In this document: one piece after another, positions 1-6,757 of the stretch
Numbering within the stretch: the first letter of the stretch is position 1
Layout: each line of letters starts with the position of its first letter
Source of the DNA: DASPKA01 sp035628335
Lineage (GTDB): Bacteria > Patescibacteriota > Doudnabacteria > UBA920
Reading direction: 5' to 3'
Assembly: GCA_035628335.1 (NCBI GenBank)
Contig: DASPKA010000036.1
Span: forward strand, 1 to 12,494
DNA length: 12,494 nucleotides
Made by a program: the position numbers and the translations under genes
Notes under the pieces: model-generated
What the model was told of the DNA's origin: nothing
The model's input: only the letters and a program-made list of their open reading frames with translations
Databases searched by the model: none

Positions 1-616
1 TATTTTTTACAATGTGATTTCGGTTATTGATATTAGCATTTTTTAAGGAAAAAGAAAACCGCCCTAACCCACTCTCCTTCAAATGAAGGAAGTTAATGAT
101 CAAGGCGATTGTTGTGTTGTCACGCGGCGGAGAATGCATTAGCATTCCCAATGCTAAATGCTTCCGCATATGCAAGAATTGCTGCGCGTCTTCACTCGTG
201 AGCCAGAGTAGTGCATGAAACTTGGCTTTGTCTCTGATACTAATCTCCCTTCGCGATGTCACGATGTCCGGACGTGAGGTGGGTAGCAGACCTAACAACA
301 ATCCTTTGCTTATCGGCATGCTCGCTAGTACGACTTTGCCTCTTGATTCAAAGCAGAAGATTAGGTGATGGGTCTCGTTTCGAGTCGCTACCCCGAGGAA
401 CGCTCCAATCGCTTTGTAGGACCCGATTCGTCTCACTTCTGCTGCGGTGCTGAGGGGATAGAGCCGCAAGTCTTGTTTTTCTGGCATGTCCCCAAGCCCA
501 GGCAATGGAAGTCTTCCGCTCTTGCTTCGCCAGAGCAAATACAGCAGGGCGAAGAGTACAATGAAAGGCAGAATAACAGGGGAAAGTATTCCACCTTCAA
601 ACTGTAGTAGAAACAT
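1..616 (-). CDS. Partial membrane-anchored protein of unknown function, open at window edge; paralogue of its upstream neighbour
   Basis: Reading the minus strand from the ATG at 616 gives 205 codons without a stop to the edge of the window, so the C-terminus is missing. The start has a strong Shine-Dalgarno (AGGAG, about 6 nt upstream) lying inside the end of the preceding gene, which it overlaps by 20 nt. This implies translational coupling. Residues about 9-29 form one hydrophobic segment (ILSPVILPFIVLFALLYLLW), followed by basic residues (RSKSGR), so the protein is probably anchored by its N-terminus. After the anchor come LPLPGLG and later LIFCF. These align with LPLPTLE and VLVFCY at matching places in the 597-1121 product, so the two look like tandem paralogues. 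The last 30 or so codons are AT-richer and could be non-native or repeat-derived sequence. Family unknown. Confidence 0.72.
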   Translation of the reverse strand, partial: MFLLQFEGGILSPVILPFIVLFALLYLLWRSKSGRLPLPGLGDMPEKQDLRLYPLSTAAEVRRIGSYKAIGAFLGVATRNETHHLIFCFESRGKVVLASMPISKGLLLGLLPTSRPDIVTSRREISIRDKAKFHALLWLTSEDAQQFLHMRKHLALGMLMHSPPRDNTTIALIINFLHLKESGLGRFSFSLKNANINNRNHIVKN

Positions 617-1121
617 TCGAAGCTCCTTTCGCAGCTCGTTCGAGCTGCAGTTTGAACCTTTTATAGTCCAATGAGCCCATTTGAAGTTGCAACAAGTACT
701 CCGAGTATGGGCTTCCAGGAAATGTAGCAACCGGGGGGTCCTCATTGAATCCCGGTGCGTGAGTGAATGGTTGAACTTTGGTAAGAACAACCCCTGCTAG
801 GTGGTATCCTTCATCAGTTGTATCGGTTTCATTCTTGTAGCAGAATACGAGCACTGGCTCGGATCCTTCCCGGTAAAACACAACCAGGTAATCTCCAAGG
901 CTGACCCAAACATCCCGTTTTCCAATAAATTGATTAAGTTTGGGAAAACCATAGTTGCTCATTTTAACTAACTTTACCTTTTTGGTTCCTGGAAAAATTT
1001 CCAGTGTTGGCAAAGGTAGTGGTTGCTTGCGCGACGCCACTATAACATAGGTTACGAAAGCGACTAAGATAACCACAGCTATAGTCGGAAGATTCCAGCC
1101 GAAAATTAGTAATGGTGTCAT
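597..1121 (-). CDS. Membrane-anchored hypothetical protein, 174 aa
   Basis: The ATG at 1121 follows an AGGAG Shine-Dalgarno by about 6 nt. Residues about 10-28 (LPTIAVVILVAFVTYVIVA) form a single membrane span followed by RKQPLPLP, giving a short N-terminal anchor and a soluble domain of about 140 residues. The soluble part looks beta-rich (VWVSLGDYLVVFYREG, EPVLVFCYKNE) and ends in an amphipathic helix (LDYKRFKLQLERA). I recognise no family or catalytic motif. The next gene overlaps its end by 20 nt and encodes a similar protein. Both are probably expressed from the promoter at 1141-1169. The side of the membrane on which the soluble domain lies cannot be told from this. Confidence 0.82.
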   Translation of the reverse strand: MTPLLIFGWNLPTIAVVILVAFVTYVIVASRKQPLPLPTLEIFPGTKKVKLVKMSNYGFPKLNQFIGKRDVWVSLGDYLVVFYREGSEPVLVFCYKNETDTTDEGYHLAGVVLTKVQPFTHAPGFNEDPPVATFPGSPYSEYLLQLQMGSLDYKRFKLQLERAAKGASNVSTTV

Positions 1122-1125
1122 TGTT

Positions 1126-1141
1126 TCTCCTTTGAAGGAGA
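1126..1141. promoter_or_regulatory. Palindrome overlapping Shine-Dalgarno and start site of the minus-strand pair
   Basis: TCTCCTTTGAAGGAGA is an inverted repeat (CTCCTT, TG, AAGGAG, plus one flanking pair). On the minus strand its distal arm contains the AGGAG Shine-Dalgarno of the 597-1121 gene. Its other edge touches the -10 hexamer at 1141-1146. If transcription starts near 1134, most of one arm would not be in the mRNA, so an operator is as plausible as an RNA hairpin that hides the ribosome site. Confidence 0.4.
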
Positions 1142-1169
1142 GTATAACAATTCTAGCTATTTTTGGCTA
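1141..1169 (-). promoter_or_regulatory. Predicted promoter for the minus-strand pair
   Basis: On the minus strand there is an extended -10, TGTTATACT (hexamer TATACT at 1146-1141). It stands 17 nt from TAGCCA at 1169-1164, which matches 4 of 6 bases of the consensus -35. The predicted start site is about 1134, giving a very short leader before the ATG at 1121. Confidence 0.45.
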
Positions 1170-1237
1170 TATTTTAGTATGTTTAATTTGGAACATCTTT
1201 TAGTAATCTTATGAATTATTTGTTAATATAAACGTAT

Positions 1238-2089
1238 ATGAATTCAAATCATTTTGATCCTAAAAACCCTGACCCATGGTTGGCGCTGCAGGTAGACAGC
1301 AGTATTCCCCTAGACGCGGACGCGAAAGCAGCGTTTATCAAAAATATGCATTCACGTTCAAGGCAATTTTTCCTGCCTATTATTCAACCGTTTACCAAAT
1401 TAGCGATTATTCTGTTTCAGATATTAAAATTGCTGTTTCCAAAATCCTCGGCCCCGCGATTTATGCACCGACTCATATATCTGGGTTTAAAGTATTTTGT
1501 GAAACCAGAGGCTAACCTGCTAATCCTCAGACATTTTCATATAGGTTCTGAAGTACTCGCTTTTTTGGAAAAGAACATTAAGGGTGTCTCGCTTACGCTC
1601 AACCCCTTGCGACCTAAATCTTTGGAAGAAATCATGCCTAATCTATTTGTACAGCATGATATTAACTTATACAATTTTATAATTTTCCTCAATCAGCAAC
1701 TTGTAGACAGGGGTTTGCAAATGGAACCCGAAGAAAAGCTTGACTTTTCAATGATTACAGATGGACCGTTTCCTATAGACGCTTTGCCTCGCCGACCCAC
1801 TAATATTATTGATGTACAAACTGCCATTGAGATTTATACTCCTATCTATCAACTTCTGCAAAGCGATGATGATTTTTGGCGAGCAGCTAACTCCTTGCAA
1901 TTAGACGAAACTATAGGACAATATATTTCCAAAGTTCTTGGTAGCGGAACGCAGCTTGCCCTGGTTAATAACAAACATCCGCTGGTGCCAAATTCCATTT
2001 TACATGCAGGCTATAATCTGGTTTTACACGGCCTTGCATCAGAAACGTTGCATTCCTTGCTCCGGTCACTGAAGCGCAACAATGCGTAA
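1238..2089 (+). CDS. Conserved hypothetical protein, 283 aa
   Basis: An intact frame from ATG to TAA. There is no signal peptide. The region around residues 45-85 (FLPIIQPFTKLAIILFQILKLLF, then LIYLGLKYF) is hydrophobic and helical and could attach to a membrane. The middle has LRHFHIGSEVLAFL, and later ITDGPFPIDALPRRP, DDDFWRAANSLQLDETIGQY and LVNNKHPLVP, which look like the conserved blocks of a real family. I have an impression of similar proteins of unknown function in proteobacteria and planctomycetes but cannot name the family securely. No Shine-Dalgarno is visible; TATAAA (1227-1232) or TAATAT (1224-1229) sits 5-8 nt before the ATG, so the mRNA may be leaderless. It runs 41 nt ahead of the transporter gene, which has its own -10-like box. 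Confidence 0.85.
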   Translation: MNSNHFDPKNPDPWLALQVDSSIPLDADAKAAFIKNMHSRSRQFFLPIIQPFTKLAIILFQILKLLFPKSSAPRFMHRLIYLGLKYFVKPEANLLILRHFHIGSEVLAFLEKNIKGVSLTLNPLRPKSLEEIMPNLFVQHDINLYNFIIFLNQQLVDRGLQMEPEEKLDFSMITDGPFPIDALPRRPTNIIDVQTAIEIYTPIYQLLQSDDDFWRAANSLQLDETIGQYISKVLGSGTQLALVNNKHPLVPNSILHAGYNLVLHGLASETLHSLLRSLKRNNA

Positions 2090-2117
2090 TTTACTGGAAT
2101 AGCTATTTGGGGTATAG

Positions 2118-2123
2118 TATAAT
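2118..2123 (+). promoter_or_regulatory. Consensus -10 box immediately before the transporter start codon
   Basis: A perfect TATAAT lies 7 nt before the ATG at 2131, exactly where transcription starting at that ATG would place it. I see no good -35 at the right spacing (2095-2100 is TGGAAT), so the promoter call rests on the -10 and on the lack of a Shine-Dalgarno. Confidence 0.4.
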
Positions 2124-2130
2124 TGTTAAT

Positions 2131-3354
2131 ATGCTGAAAAACTTGTCGAAGGATCAGAAGACGATGCTTGTTGTCCTGACTTTAATCAACTGCTTAAATT
2201 ATGTTGACCGGCAGTTGATTTTTCCTTTATTTGGGCATATTAAAGAAGAGTTTCAGATTTCTGACTTCAAGCTTGGTTTACTTGCTACCTGGTTTTTGCT
2301 CATTCATTCTCTGGTTACCATTCCGCTTGGTATTTGGGCAGACAGAGTCTCTCGTCGGTTTGTGATAGGGCTTTCAGTCTTAGTCTGGTCCCTTGCGTCG
2401 TTTGCATCTGGCTTGGCCCAGAGCTTTAAGCAGTTACTCCACATTCGTGCAGTGGTAGGCATAGGTGAAGCGGGATATGCTCCTGCAGCCACTGCTATGA
2501 TTTCAGACTCGTTTCCCAACTCGCTCAGGGGTAGGGCACAGAGTTTTTTTAATGTAGGAATGTTTGTTGGTGGAACCCTTGGAACGTTTGCAGGGGCAAT
2601 TATAGTTACATACTTTGCTGACTGGCGCTGGGCTTTTTTTATTGTCTCCCCAATTGGACTCCTATTGGCATTTGCGGCATTTCGACTCAAAGAAGTAAAG
2701 ATAGTACACGACGAACCAAAGATCCACCCAATGACGGTCTTACGGAACCCAGCCTTCTTATGGATTCTGTTTTCTGGTACTCTCATAACATTTGCTGGGG
2801 GTGCATACATGTCCTGGGGTATAGAGTTTTTTAGACGAAGTAAGGAGTTCGGCCTGTCTCTACAAGCAGCATCTGCCACGCTTGGCTTGATAGTTGCTCT
2901 TGCAGGTGTGGTTGGTGTGTATCTTGGGGGGTACTATGCAGACAAGATGCATGGTAAGCGCCCAGATGGCAGAAGCTTGGTGCTCACAGGCTTTTTGTTT
3001 TTTTCTGCCCCATTGATTTTTCTTTCGTTGTTTGTGCTGCAATACAAGGTTATCTTTTTTATACTCTTTTTTCTTGGCATCATGTGCTTTTGTGCATACC
3101 ACGGACCAATCACTGCAATTATCCATGACATCACGCCGAAGCAGTACCGTGCGTCCGCATACGCTGTGTATGTCTTTGTGATCCACCTACTTGGCGATAC
3201 ACTGTCGCCTGCAATTATTGGTCGTGCTTCAGACGAATGGGGCCTGCGCTTGGCACTGCAAGGCGCGACTGTAATTTTGTTTTTAGGTGCAATAAGCTTT
3301 TACCCGGTTGCGCGGTTAATAAAAACTGGCAAGGTGCCGGTGCATTTGGATTGA
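2131..3354 (+). CDS. MFS transporter, Spinster-like, 407 aa
   Basis: An integral membrane transporter of the major facilitator superfamily, with length and hydrophobic pattern fitting 12 spans. NYVDRQ (about 23-28) in span 1, GIWADRVSRRFVI (67-79, motif A between spans 2 and 3), VVGIGEAGYAPA (108-119) and DWRWAFF resemble Spinster-type members (the NYxDR and GIGEA signatures). A second motif-A-like loop, GGYYADKMHGKRP, separates spans 8 and 9. Spinster homologues in eukaryotes move lysolipids or sphingolipids; bacterial members are mostly uncharacterised, so the substrate is unknown. The frame also opens with a TTG at 2107. I prefer the ATG at 2131 because the TATAAT at 2118-2123 lies between the two. 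The gene ends in the strong terminator at 3362-3408, converging with the small secreted gene. Confidence 0.9.
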   Translation: MLKNLSKDQKTMLVVLTLINCLNYVDRQLIFPLFGHIKEEFQISDFKLGLLATWFLLIHSLVTIPLGIWADRVSRRFVIGLSVLVWSLASFASGLAQSFKQLLHIRAVVGIGEAGYAPAATAMISDSFPNSLRGRAQSFFNVGMFVGGTLGTFAGAIIVTYFADWRWAFFIVSPIGLLLAFAAFRLKEVKIVHDEPKIHPMTVLRNPAFLWILFSGTLITFAGGAYMSWGIEFFRRSKEFGLSLQAASATLGLIVALAGVVGVYLGGYYADKMHGKRPDGRSLVLTGFLFFSAPLIFLSLFVLQYKVIFFILFFLGIMCFCAYHGPITAIIHDITPKQYRASAYAVYVFVIHLLGDTLSPAIIGRASDEWGLRLALQGATVILFLGAISFYPVARLIKTGKVPVHLD

Positions 3355-3361
3355 GGATTAT

Positions 3362-3408
3362 AAAAGCCCTGAAGGATTACACGTATCGTGAACCCTTCAG
3401 GGCTTTTT
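3362..3408. terminator. Bidirectional rho-independent terminator
   Basis: A 14-bp perfect stem (AAAAGCCCTGAAGG at 3362-3375 with its complement at 3394-3407) has A and T runs at the two ends, so it can work in both directions. It lies between the convergent transporter gene (ends 3354) and small secreted gene (ends 3414). The loop holds its own small hairpin, CACG-TAT-CGTG at 3380-3390. Confidence 0.88.
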
Positions 3409-3413
3409 CAGAC

Positions 3414-3806
3414 CTAATGTTTTGGCTGGTGGTATGCTACAAGTCTTGCGAGCTGATGTGCGATTTGTACACTGTCGTCGCTTGCTGCATCCACAGTGAG
3501 AGTTTTGTGCTCTTCTTGCTTTACACCTTTTAAGGTAGCACGCTTTGAAGTGTAAGTCTTGTTCTGACGCTCGAATGTAACCTCATACTGTGTTTCGTCT
3601 TTTGCGCCCACAGTCACCGTGGTATTTACGAACCCAAAACACACCTGCACAACCTGGTCTTGCGAAAGCACTGGCGCGCCTGGCTGATTGAGCTGCTCAG
3701 GGCTGACCTTGTAGCAGCCAACAACAGTAACGCGCTGAGCCAAGACCACAAGGCACATGACTGCCAGTAATGAGAAAACGAATGTACTAATCTTCACTTG
3801 TTTCAA
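3414..3806 (-). CDS. Small secreted protein of unknown function, 130 aa
   Basis: It starts at TTG (3806), supported by AGGAG 6 nt upstream; no in-frame ATG fits as well. Residues 1-23 are a signal peptide (MKQVKIS, hydrophobic core FVFSLLAVMCLVVLA) with a likely cut before Gln24. The mature chain of about 107 residues has two cysteines (C31 and C56, possibly one disulfide) and a beta-strand pattern (TQYEVTFERQNKTYTSKRATL). It ends in a helix, SVQIAHQLARLVAYH. No family recognised. It is transcribed away from the large secreted-protein genes, sharing the 3807-4085 control region with them. It ends at the bidirectional terminator. Confidence 0.8.
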   Translation of the reverse strand: MKQVKISTFVFSLLAVMCLVVLAQRVTVVGCYKVSPEQLNQPGAPVLSQDQVVQVCFGFVNTTVTVGAKDETQYEVTFERQNKTYTSKRATLKGVKQEEHKTLTVDAASDDSVQIAHQLARLVAYHQPKH

Positions 3807-3846
3807 TTCTTACTCCTTTTCCTTTGAAAATTCCACACCTAGTGAA

Positions 3847-3928
3847 TACGCTTCTTGCGCTCGGGCAAACCCGAAGCAGCCCGTGCAAACCCCGTGCTTT
3901 TGCGAGTTTCAGAAGCTATTCTACTTTT
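3847..3928. repeat. Palindromic repeat element, copy 1 (intergenic)
   Basis: The element is bounded by TACGCTTC at the left and AGAAGCTATTCTACTTTT at the right. The outer arms GCTTCT and AGAAGC pair, as do CTCG with CGAG and CAA with TTG further in, making a long imperfect hairpin with GC-rich contents. The same borders and the TGCG-CTCGGGCAAA-CCGA core recur at 4112-4164. This copy lies between the divergent small secreted gene and the promoter of the 886-aa gene. Confidence 0.55.
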
Positions 3929-3947
3929 CTGTGTGTGGACATGTTTT

Positions 3948-3971
3948 ATACTTTGCCATACTTGTATACTT
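3948..3971. repeat. Three ATACTT direct repeats upstream of the promoter
   Basis: ATACTT occurs at 3948, 3958 and 3966 (spacing 10 and 8 nt), directly left of the palindrome at 3974-3986. Evenly spaced short repeats beside a promoter may be regulator half-sites, but the tract is AT-rich and could be chance. Confidence 0.3.
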
Positions 3972-3973
3972 TC

Positions 3974-3986
3974 TGTCAATTTGACA
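3974..3986. promoter_or_regulatory. Palindrome covering the -35 box, possible operator
   Basis: TGTCAA-T-TTGACA is a perfect 13-nt inverted repeat whose right half is the consensus -35 hexamer of the promoter at 3981-4009. A regulator bound here would compete directly with RNA polymerase. Confidence 0.4.
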
Positions 3987-4009
3987 GAGGGGTGTAAAAA
4001 ATATTTAAT
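3981..4009 (+). promoter_or_regulatory. Predicted sigma70-type promoter of the secreted-protein cluster
   Basis: TTGACA (3981-3986, perfect) is followed after 17 nt by TTTAAT (4004-4009, 5 of 6). The predicted start is about 4016, giving a leader of about 70 nt with two small hairpins: CTTTGG/CCAAAG at 4025-4042 and GCCC/GGGC at 4055-4067. This is the best promoter match in the window. Confidence 0.65.
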
Positions 4010-4074
4010 GAATGTCCCTTTGGGCTTTGGAATTTACCAAAGTTCAAGTATATCGCCCACAACGGGCATTTCTT

Positions 4075-4080
4075 GGAGGA
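4075..4080 (+). promoter_or_regulatory. Ribosome binding site fixing the 4086 start
   Basis: GGAGGA ends 5 nt before the ATG at 4086. The open frame continues upstream to an ATG at 3855, but that one would lie ahead of the promoter and has no ribosome site. The Shine-Dalgarno therefore decides for 4086. Confidence 0.75.
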
Positions 4081-4085
4081 AACAA

Positions 4086-6746
4086 ATGAAAGTTAGTAAC
4101 GTCGGAGTGAGTACGCTTCGTGCGGCTCGGGCAAAGCCCGACCTTCCGAAGCTACTCTACTTTTTCAGGAAAGTTGTAACGGTCCTGGTGTTTTTGTGTG
4201 TCGGGACGATGTTAACGGAGGCGCAGAAGCCGAGCGGCATTGGTCTGACTTCAGGCAAGATCGTAGTAGTAAACTTTGTCACGCTTTATGACTACACACC
4301 GCAGCAAGGGTACTTTATACCCTCACGGTGTTGCACGCTTGGTCCTAACGGACAAGTCAGCAGGAGTACGCAGTACGCATGGCAAAGTGTGGTTGGGGTC
4401 CCGCAAGGGTACACACTTGCCAACTACTATGCTACGCACGGCGGAGGAGCGGTGCCACAGTTGGGCGGGATTGTCACCGAGGGCACAAACGAGTGGTTTG
4501 GTTTGAGAACTCAAGCAGACGAAGGGTATGCGAAAATTCCTGACCAAGGCAATAACCATAATGGGATTCCATACGCAAATATCGTTCAAGGGCGTAAGCA
4601 TTCGGCAATAGCCTATATGGACTTTCTCGTTAAGGAGACGCTGTCTCGATACAGCGTACCTCTTTCCAACGTCTCTGCGGTTATCCACTTGGTGTACTCG
4701 CCGTTCCGTTATGAGCAAGCTCGTCCGGCCCTTACAGATCTGGCATTTGCAATTGGAATTGACACCATACTTCCGGGAATCCCTCGGGGTATGATTATCA
4801 ACCCAACCGCAGCGTACATTAAGTATGATTTAGCTGAGATTATACGCATAAGCCTTGCTATACCACAGTCAGTAGGCGCTCGGTGTTATGACAACCAGAG
4901 TGGTTCAGTCTTCTCCGAGGCGTGCCAGTTTGGGACAATTGATGGGTTTCCAGACGGGACACATTCGTACGCAAATCTTGAAACTAGTACTGGCGCTCCG
5001 TTCATGTACGACCCACTGACAATCCTGTTTCGTAGATGGTACAAAATGGACACGGTTTCGCAGGCAGTGCTAGTGGACAAGGATGGGGAGTACCAGCTGT
5101 ATGGTCGTGCGTCTGACATAAGCCAAAGCGCGCAATTTGGACGTAACGCCAATGCTACGCGAACGCTTGTGCTCCAGCGCAAAGGTCAGCCTGATGGTTT
5201 TGTCATTTCAGCTCAGTACTTACATGCGCAACATTTTGACAAAGATATGCCAAAAGAGTTCGCGGGTGGCGTTGTGTTTTATTTCAACGCCAACAATGGA
5301 ATCAACCCTGCATTTTCAACGCCGGTGTTGCTGGTCAACGGCAACTCGCCGGTTTGGCGTCCGGGTGACACTCTAAAGATCTACCAGAAGGACGGTTCCC
5401 AGCAAGTGATGGTTACGGTCAAGAGCGCGGGTGGGCAATACGCAGTGCTCAAGGTAACGGGCGCAAGTCCGCTACCGGTGTGCACACCAGGCACTCCTGT
5501 GTTCACACTCCTTGACTCGGATGTTAGCGTAAAGTCCCGCTCAGCATGTTCCTCAGCAACCGCTGAGTTTGATGCAAAACTTTTGAACGAAGACACCTCT
5601 GTGTGTGCTAGTTCAGAGTTCGTGATCAAAGCAAGGCTTTTGAAGCAAGACGGTACAGTTGTGCCAAACGCTTCAGAGGAGAAGCGGCTTACGCTCGCTG
5701 CACGTGCTACCTGGAATGGTACTATTTCTCTCAAATACCCGGACCGAAGCAAAATTCAGCCAGGACAGTACTCTGTTGAGGTGCAGGTTTCGCGAGGTAC
5801 AGCGGTGCTTGAGACGAAATTTGCCCACCTGACTGTTGAGGATACTCCTGTAATTAACTGCGACGGCATTGTCAACGCGTTTAATTATGGTGAGCTTGCC
5901 CCAGGTGGTTTTGCAGCAGTGTTTGGGTGGGGATTGGCAACTTCCACATGTAATACATCTGGGGTTGGCAGTGTGCCAGGCGAGTTGTGTGGGGTAAAGA
6001 TGGTGTTTAAAAACACTATCAGCGGGCAGGCTGTAAACGCTCCAATCTTCTTTACTACTGCGAATCAAAACGCAGTGTCACAGGTGAACATACAAGTTCC
6101 CTTTGAAGTAAAGGAGTTTGAGCTGTGGACAGTAACGCCATGGTTTGAGGAAGCTGAAGGTGAGGCTTTCACAGTTTCTGTGAAGGACACAGCGCCGGCG
6201 CTCAACCTTGCCTGTGGGAACCGTTGTGTTTTAGTTCCGTACTTTGACCCCAGGCTTGGAGTTATAGACTTCAGCCGTGGACCGCAAAGTAATGACCAGA
6301 ACAATCCGGCGCTCACCGGTGCGTACTTCACACTTTACCCAACGGGATTTGGGCATACGATTTCACCGGTTCAGACGCAAGTCTACCAGCCGGGGGCTCC
6401 GTGTACGAACCCAAACCCAAATCAAACAGGGTGCGCTCCTTTAGGTGATTTGCACGCTACAGTTCGCCCAAGCGTGTACATTATTCCAGATTGGACCGAC
6501 GCCGCGCCAATAGAGGTGAAGCCCCTGCAAGGCGTTGCAGAGTTCGCCGGGCGCGCTACAGGACTTGTTTCTATGGACCAGTTCAATGGAGCAATCCCTC
6601 GCGACTTAACAGGTCTGTTTGGAAGCGATTCTGTGCGTCCCTTTAGACTCGCTATGTGCAGGGTAGGTGCGTTACAAACTGACTCATGTTGGTCACCTAA
6701 AAACCAGCTTAAGATCTACGTAAAGCAGCTCCCGCTGCCGAAGTAG
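4086..6746 (+). CDS. Large secreted Cys-rich protein with TIGR03437-type C-terminal domain; possible inactive M6/M11-like peptidase
   Basis: 886 aa. The signal peptide has a long basic n-region, a core VVTVLVFLCVG (30-40) and a probable cut TEA|Q47. The C-terminal part (about 590-880) carries the marks of the TIGR03437 domain (Solibacter type): IVNAFNYGELAPGGFAAVFG, APIFFTT..QVNIQVPFEV, FTLYPTGFG and later RATGLVSMDQFN. In the middle (about 300-450), FMYDPLTILFRRWYKM, DGEYQLYG, RTLVLQRKGQ and WRPGDTLKIYQKDGS follow the order seen after the zinc site of secreted M6/gametolysin peptidases. Where HELGHNLGL would be expected stands DLAEIIRISLAI (248-259), without metal ligands. Many paired cysteines (for example CGNRC and APCTNPNPNQTGCAP) suggest disulfides outside the cell. 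A palindromic repeat seems inserted in the signal-peptide codons. First gene of the secreted cluster. The TIGR03437 match is fairly sure, the pseudopeptidase idea tentative. Confidence 0.85.
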   Translation: MKVSNVGVSTLRAARAKPDLPKLLYFFRKVVTVLVFLCVGTMLTEAQKPSGIGLTSGKIVVVNFVTLYDYTPQQGYFIPSRCCTLGPNGQVSRSTQYAWQSVVGVPQGYTLANYYATHGGGAVPQLGGIVTEGTNEWFGLRTQADEGYAKIPDQGNNHNGIPYANIVQGRKHSAIAYMDFLVKETLSRYSVPLSNVSAVIHLVYSPFRYEQARPALTDLAFAIGIDTILPGIPRGMIINPTAAYIKYDLAEIIRISLAIPQSVGARCYDNQSGSVFSEACQFGTIDGFPDGTHSYANLETSTGAPFMYDPLTILFRRWYKMDTVSQAVLVDKDGEYQLYGRASDISQSAQFGRNANATRTLVLQRKGQPDGFVISAQYLHAQHFDKDMPKEFAGGVVFYFNANNGINPAFSTPVLLVNGNSPVWRPGDTLKIYQKDGSQQVMVTVKSAGGQYAVLKVTGASPLPVCTPGTPVFTLLDSDVSVKSRSACSSATAEFDAKLLNEDTSVCASSEFVIKARLLKQDGTVVPNASEEKRLTLAARATWNGTISLKYPDRSKIQPGQYSVEVQVSRGTAVLETKFAHLTVEDTPVINCDGIVNAFNYGELAPGGFAAVFGWGLATSTCNTSGVGSVPGELCGVKMVFKNTISGQAVNAPIFFTTANQNAVSQVNIQVPFEVKEFELWTVTPWFEEAEGEAFTVSVKDTAPALNLACGNRCVLVPYFDPRLGVIDFSRGPQSNDQNNPALTGAYFTLYPTGFGHTISPVQTQVYQPGAPCTNPNPNQTGCAPLGDLHATVRPSVYIIPDWTDAAPIEVKPLQGVAEFAGRATGLVSMDQFNGAIPRDLTGLFGSDSVRPFRLAMCRVGALQTDSCWSPKNQLKIYVKQLPLPK
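4112..4164. repeat. Palindromic repeat element, copy 2 (inside signal-peptide codons)
   Basis: TACGCTTCG at the left and CGAAGCTACTCTACTTTTT at the right mirror copy 1. GCTTCG (4115-4120) pairs with CGAAGC (4147-4152), and inside it TCGGGC (4127-4132) pairs with GCCCGA (4136-4141) over an AAA loop. It encodes roughly residues 9-27 of the 886-aa protein (STLRAARAKPDLPKLLYFF). That stretch sits between a short start and a normal signal-peptide core, as if the element had been inserted in frame. Confidence 0.5.
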
Positions 6747-6757
6747 ATTCCGCAGTA

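Noticed and set aside
61..90. Inverted repeat TCCTTCA-AA-TGAAGGA and a 13-nt match to the palindrome at 1131-1143; also CCCTAACCCACTCTCC resembling some dispersed repeats
   Set aside because: A shared 13-mer is within chance expectation, the site lies within the open frame of the partial gene, and no second full copy is present.
136..161. Imperfect inverted repeat GCATTAGCATT...AATGCTAAATGC
   Set aside because: It lies within the partial coding frame, has a one-base slip, and nothing nearby suggests a site.
2304..3186. Long minus-strand frames opposite the transporter gene
   Set aside because: They are antisense to a well-supported MFS gene, with no ribosome site or recognisable protein features.
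3237..3533. Plus-strand frame running through the terminator into the antisense of the small secreted gene
   Set aside because: It crosses a strong bidirectional terminator, and its sequence is explained by the genes on either side.
3855..4085. Upstream extension of the 886-aa protein to an ATG at 3855
   Set aside because: It would begin before the promoter at 3981-4009, has no ribosome site and would bury the signal peptide.
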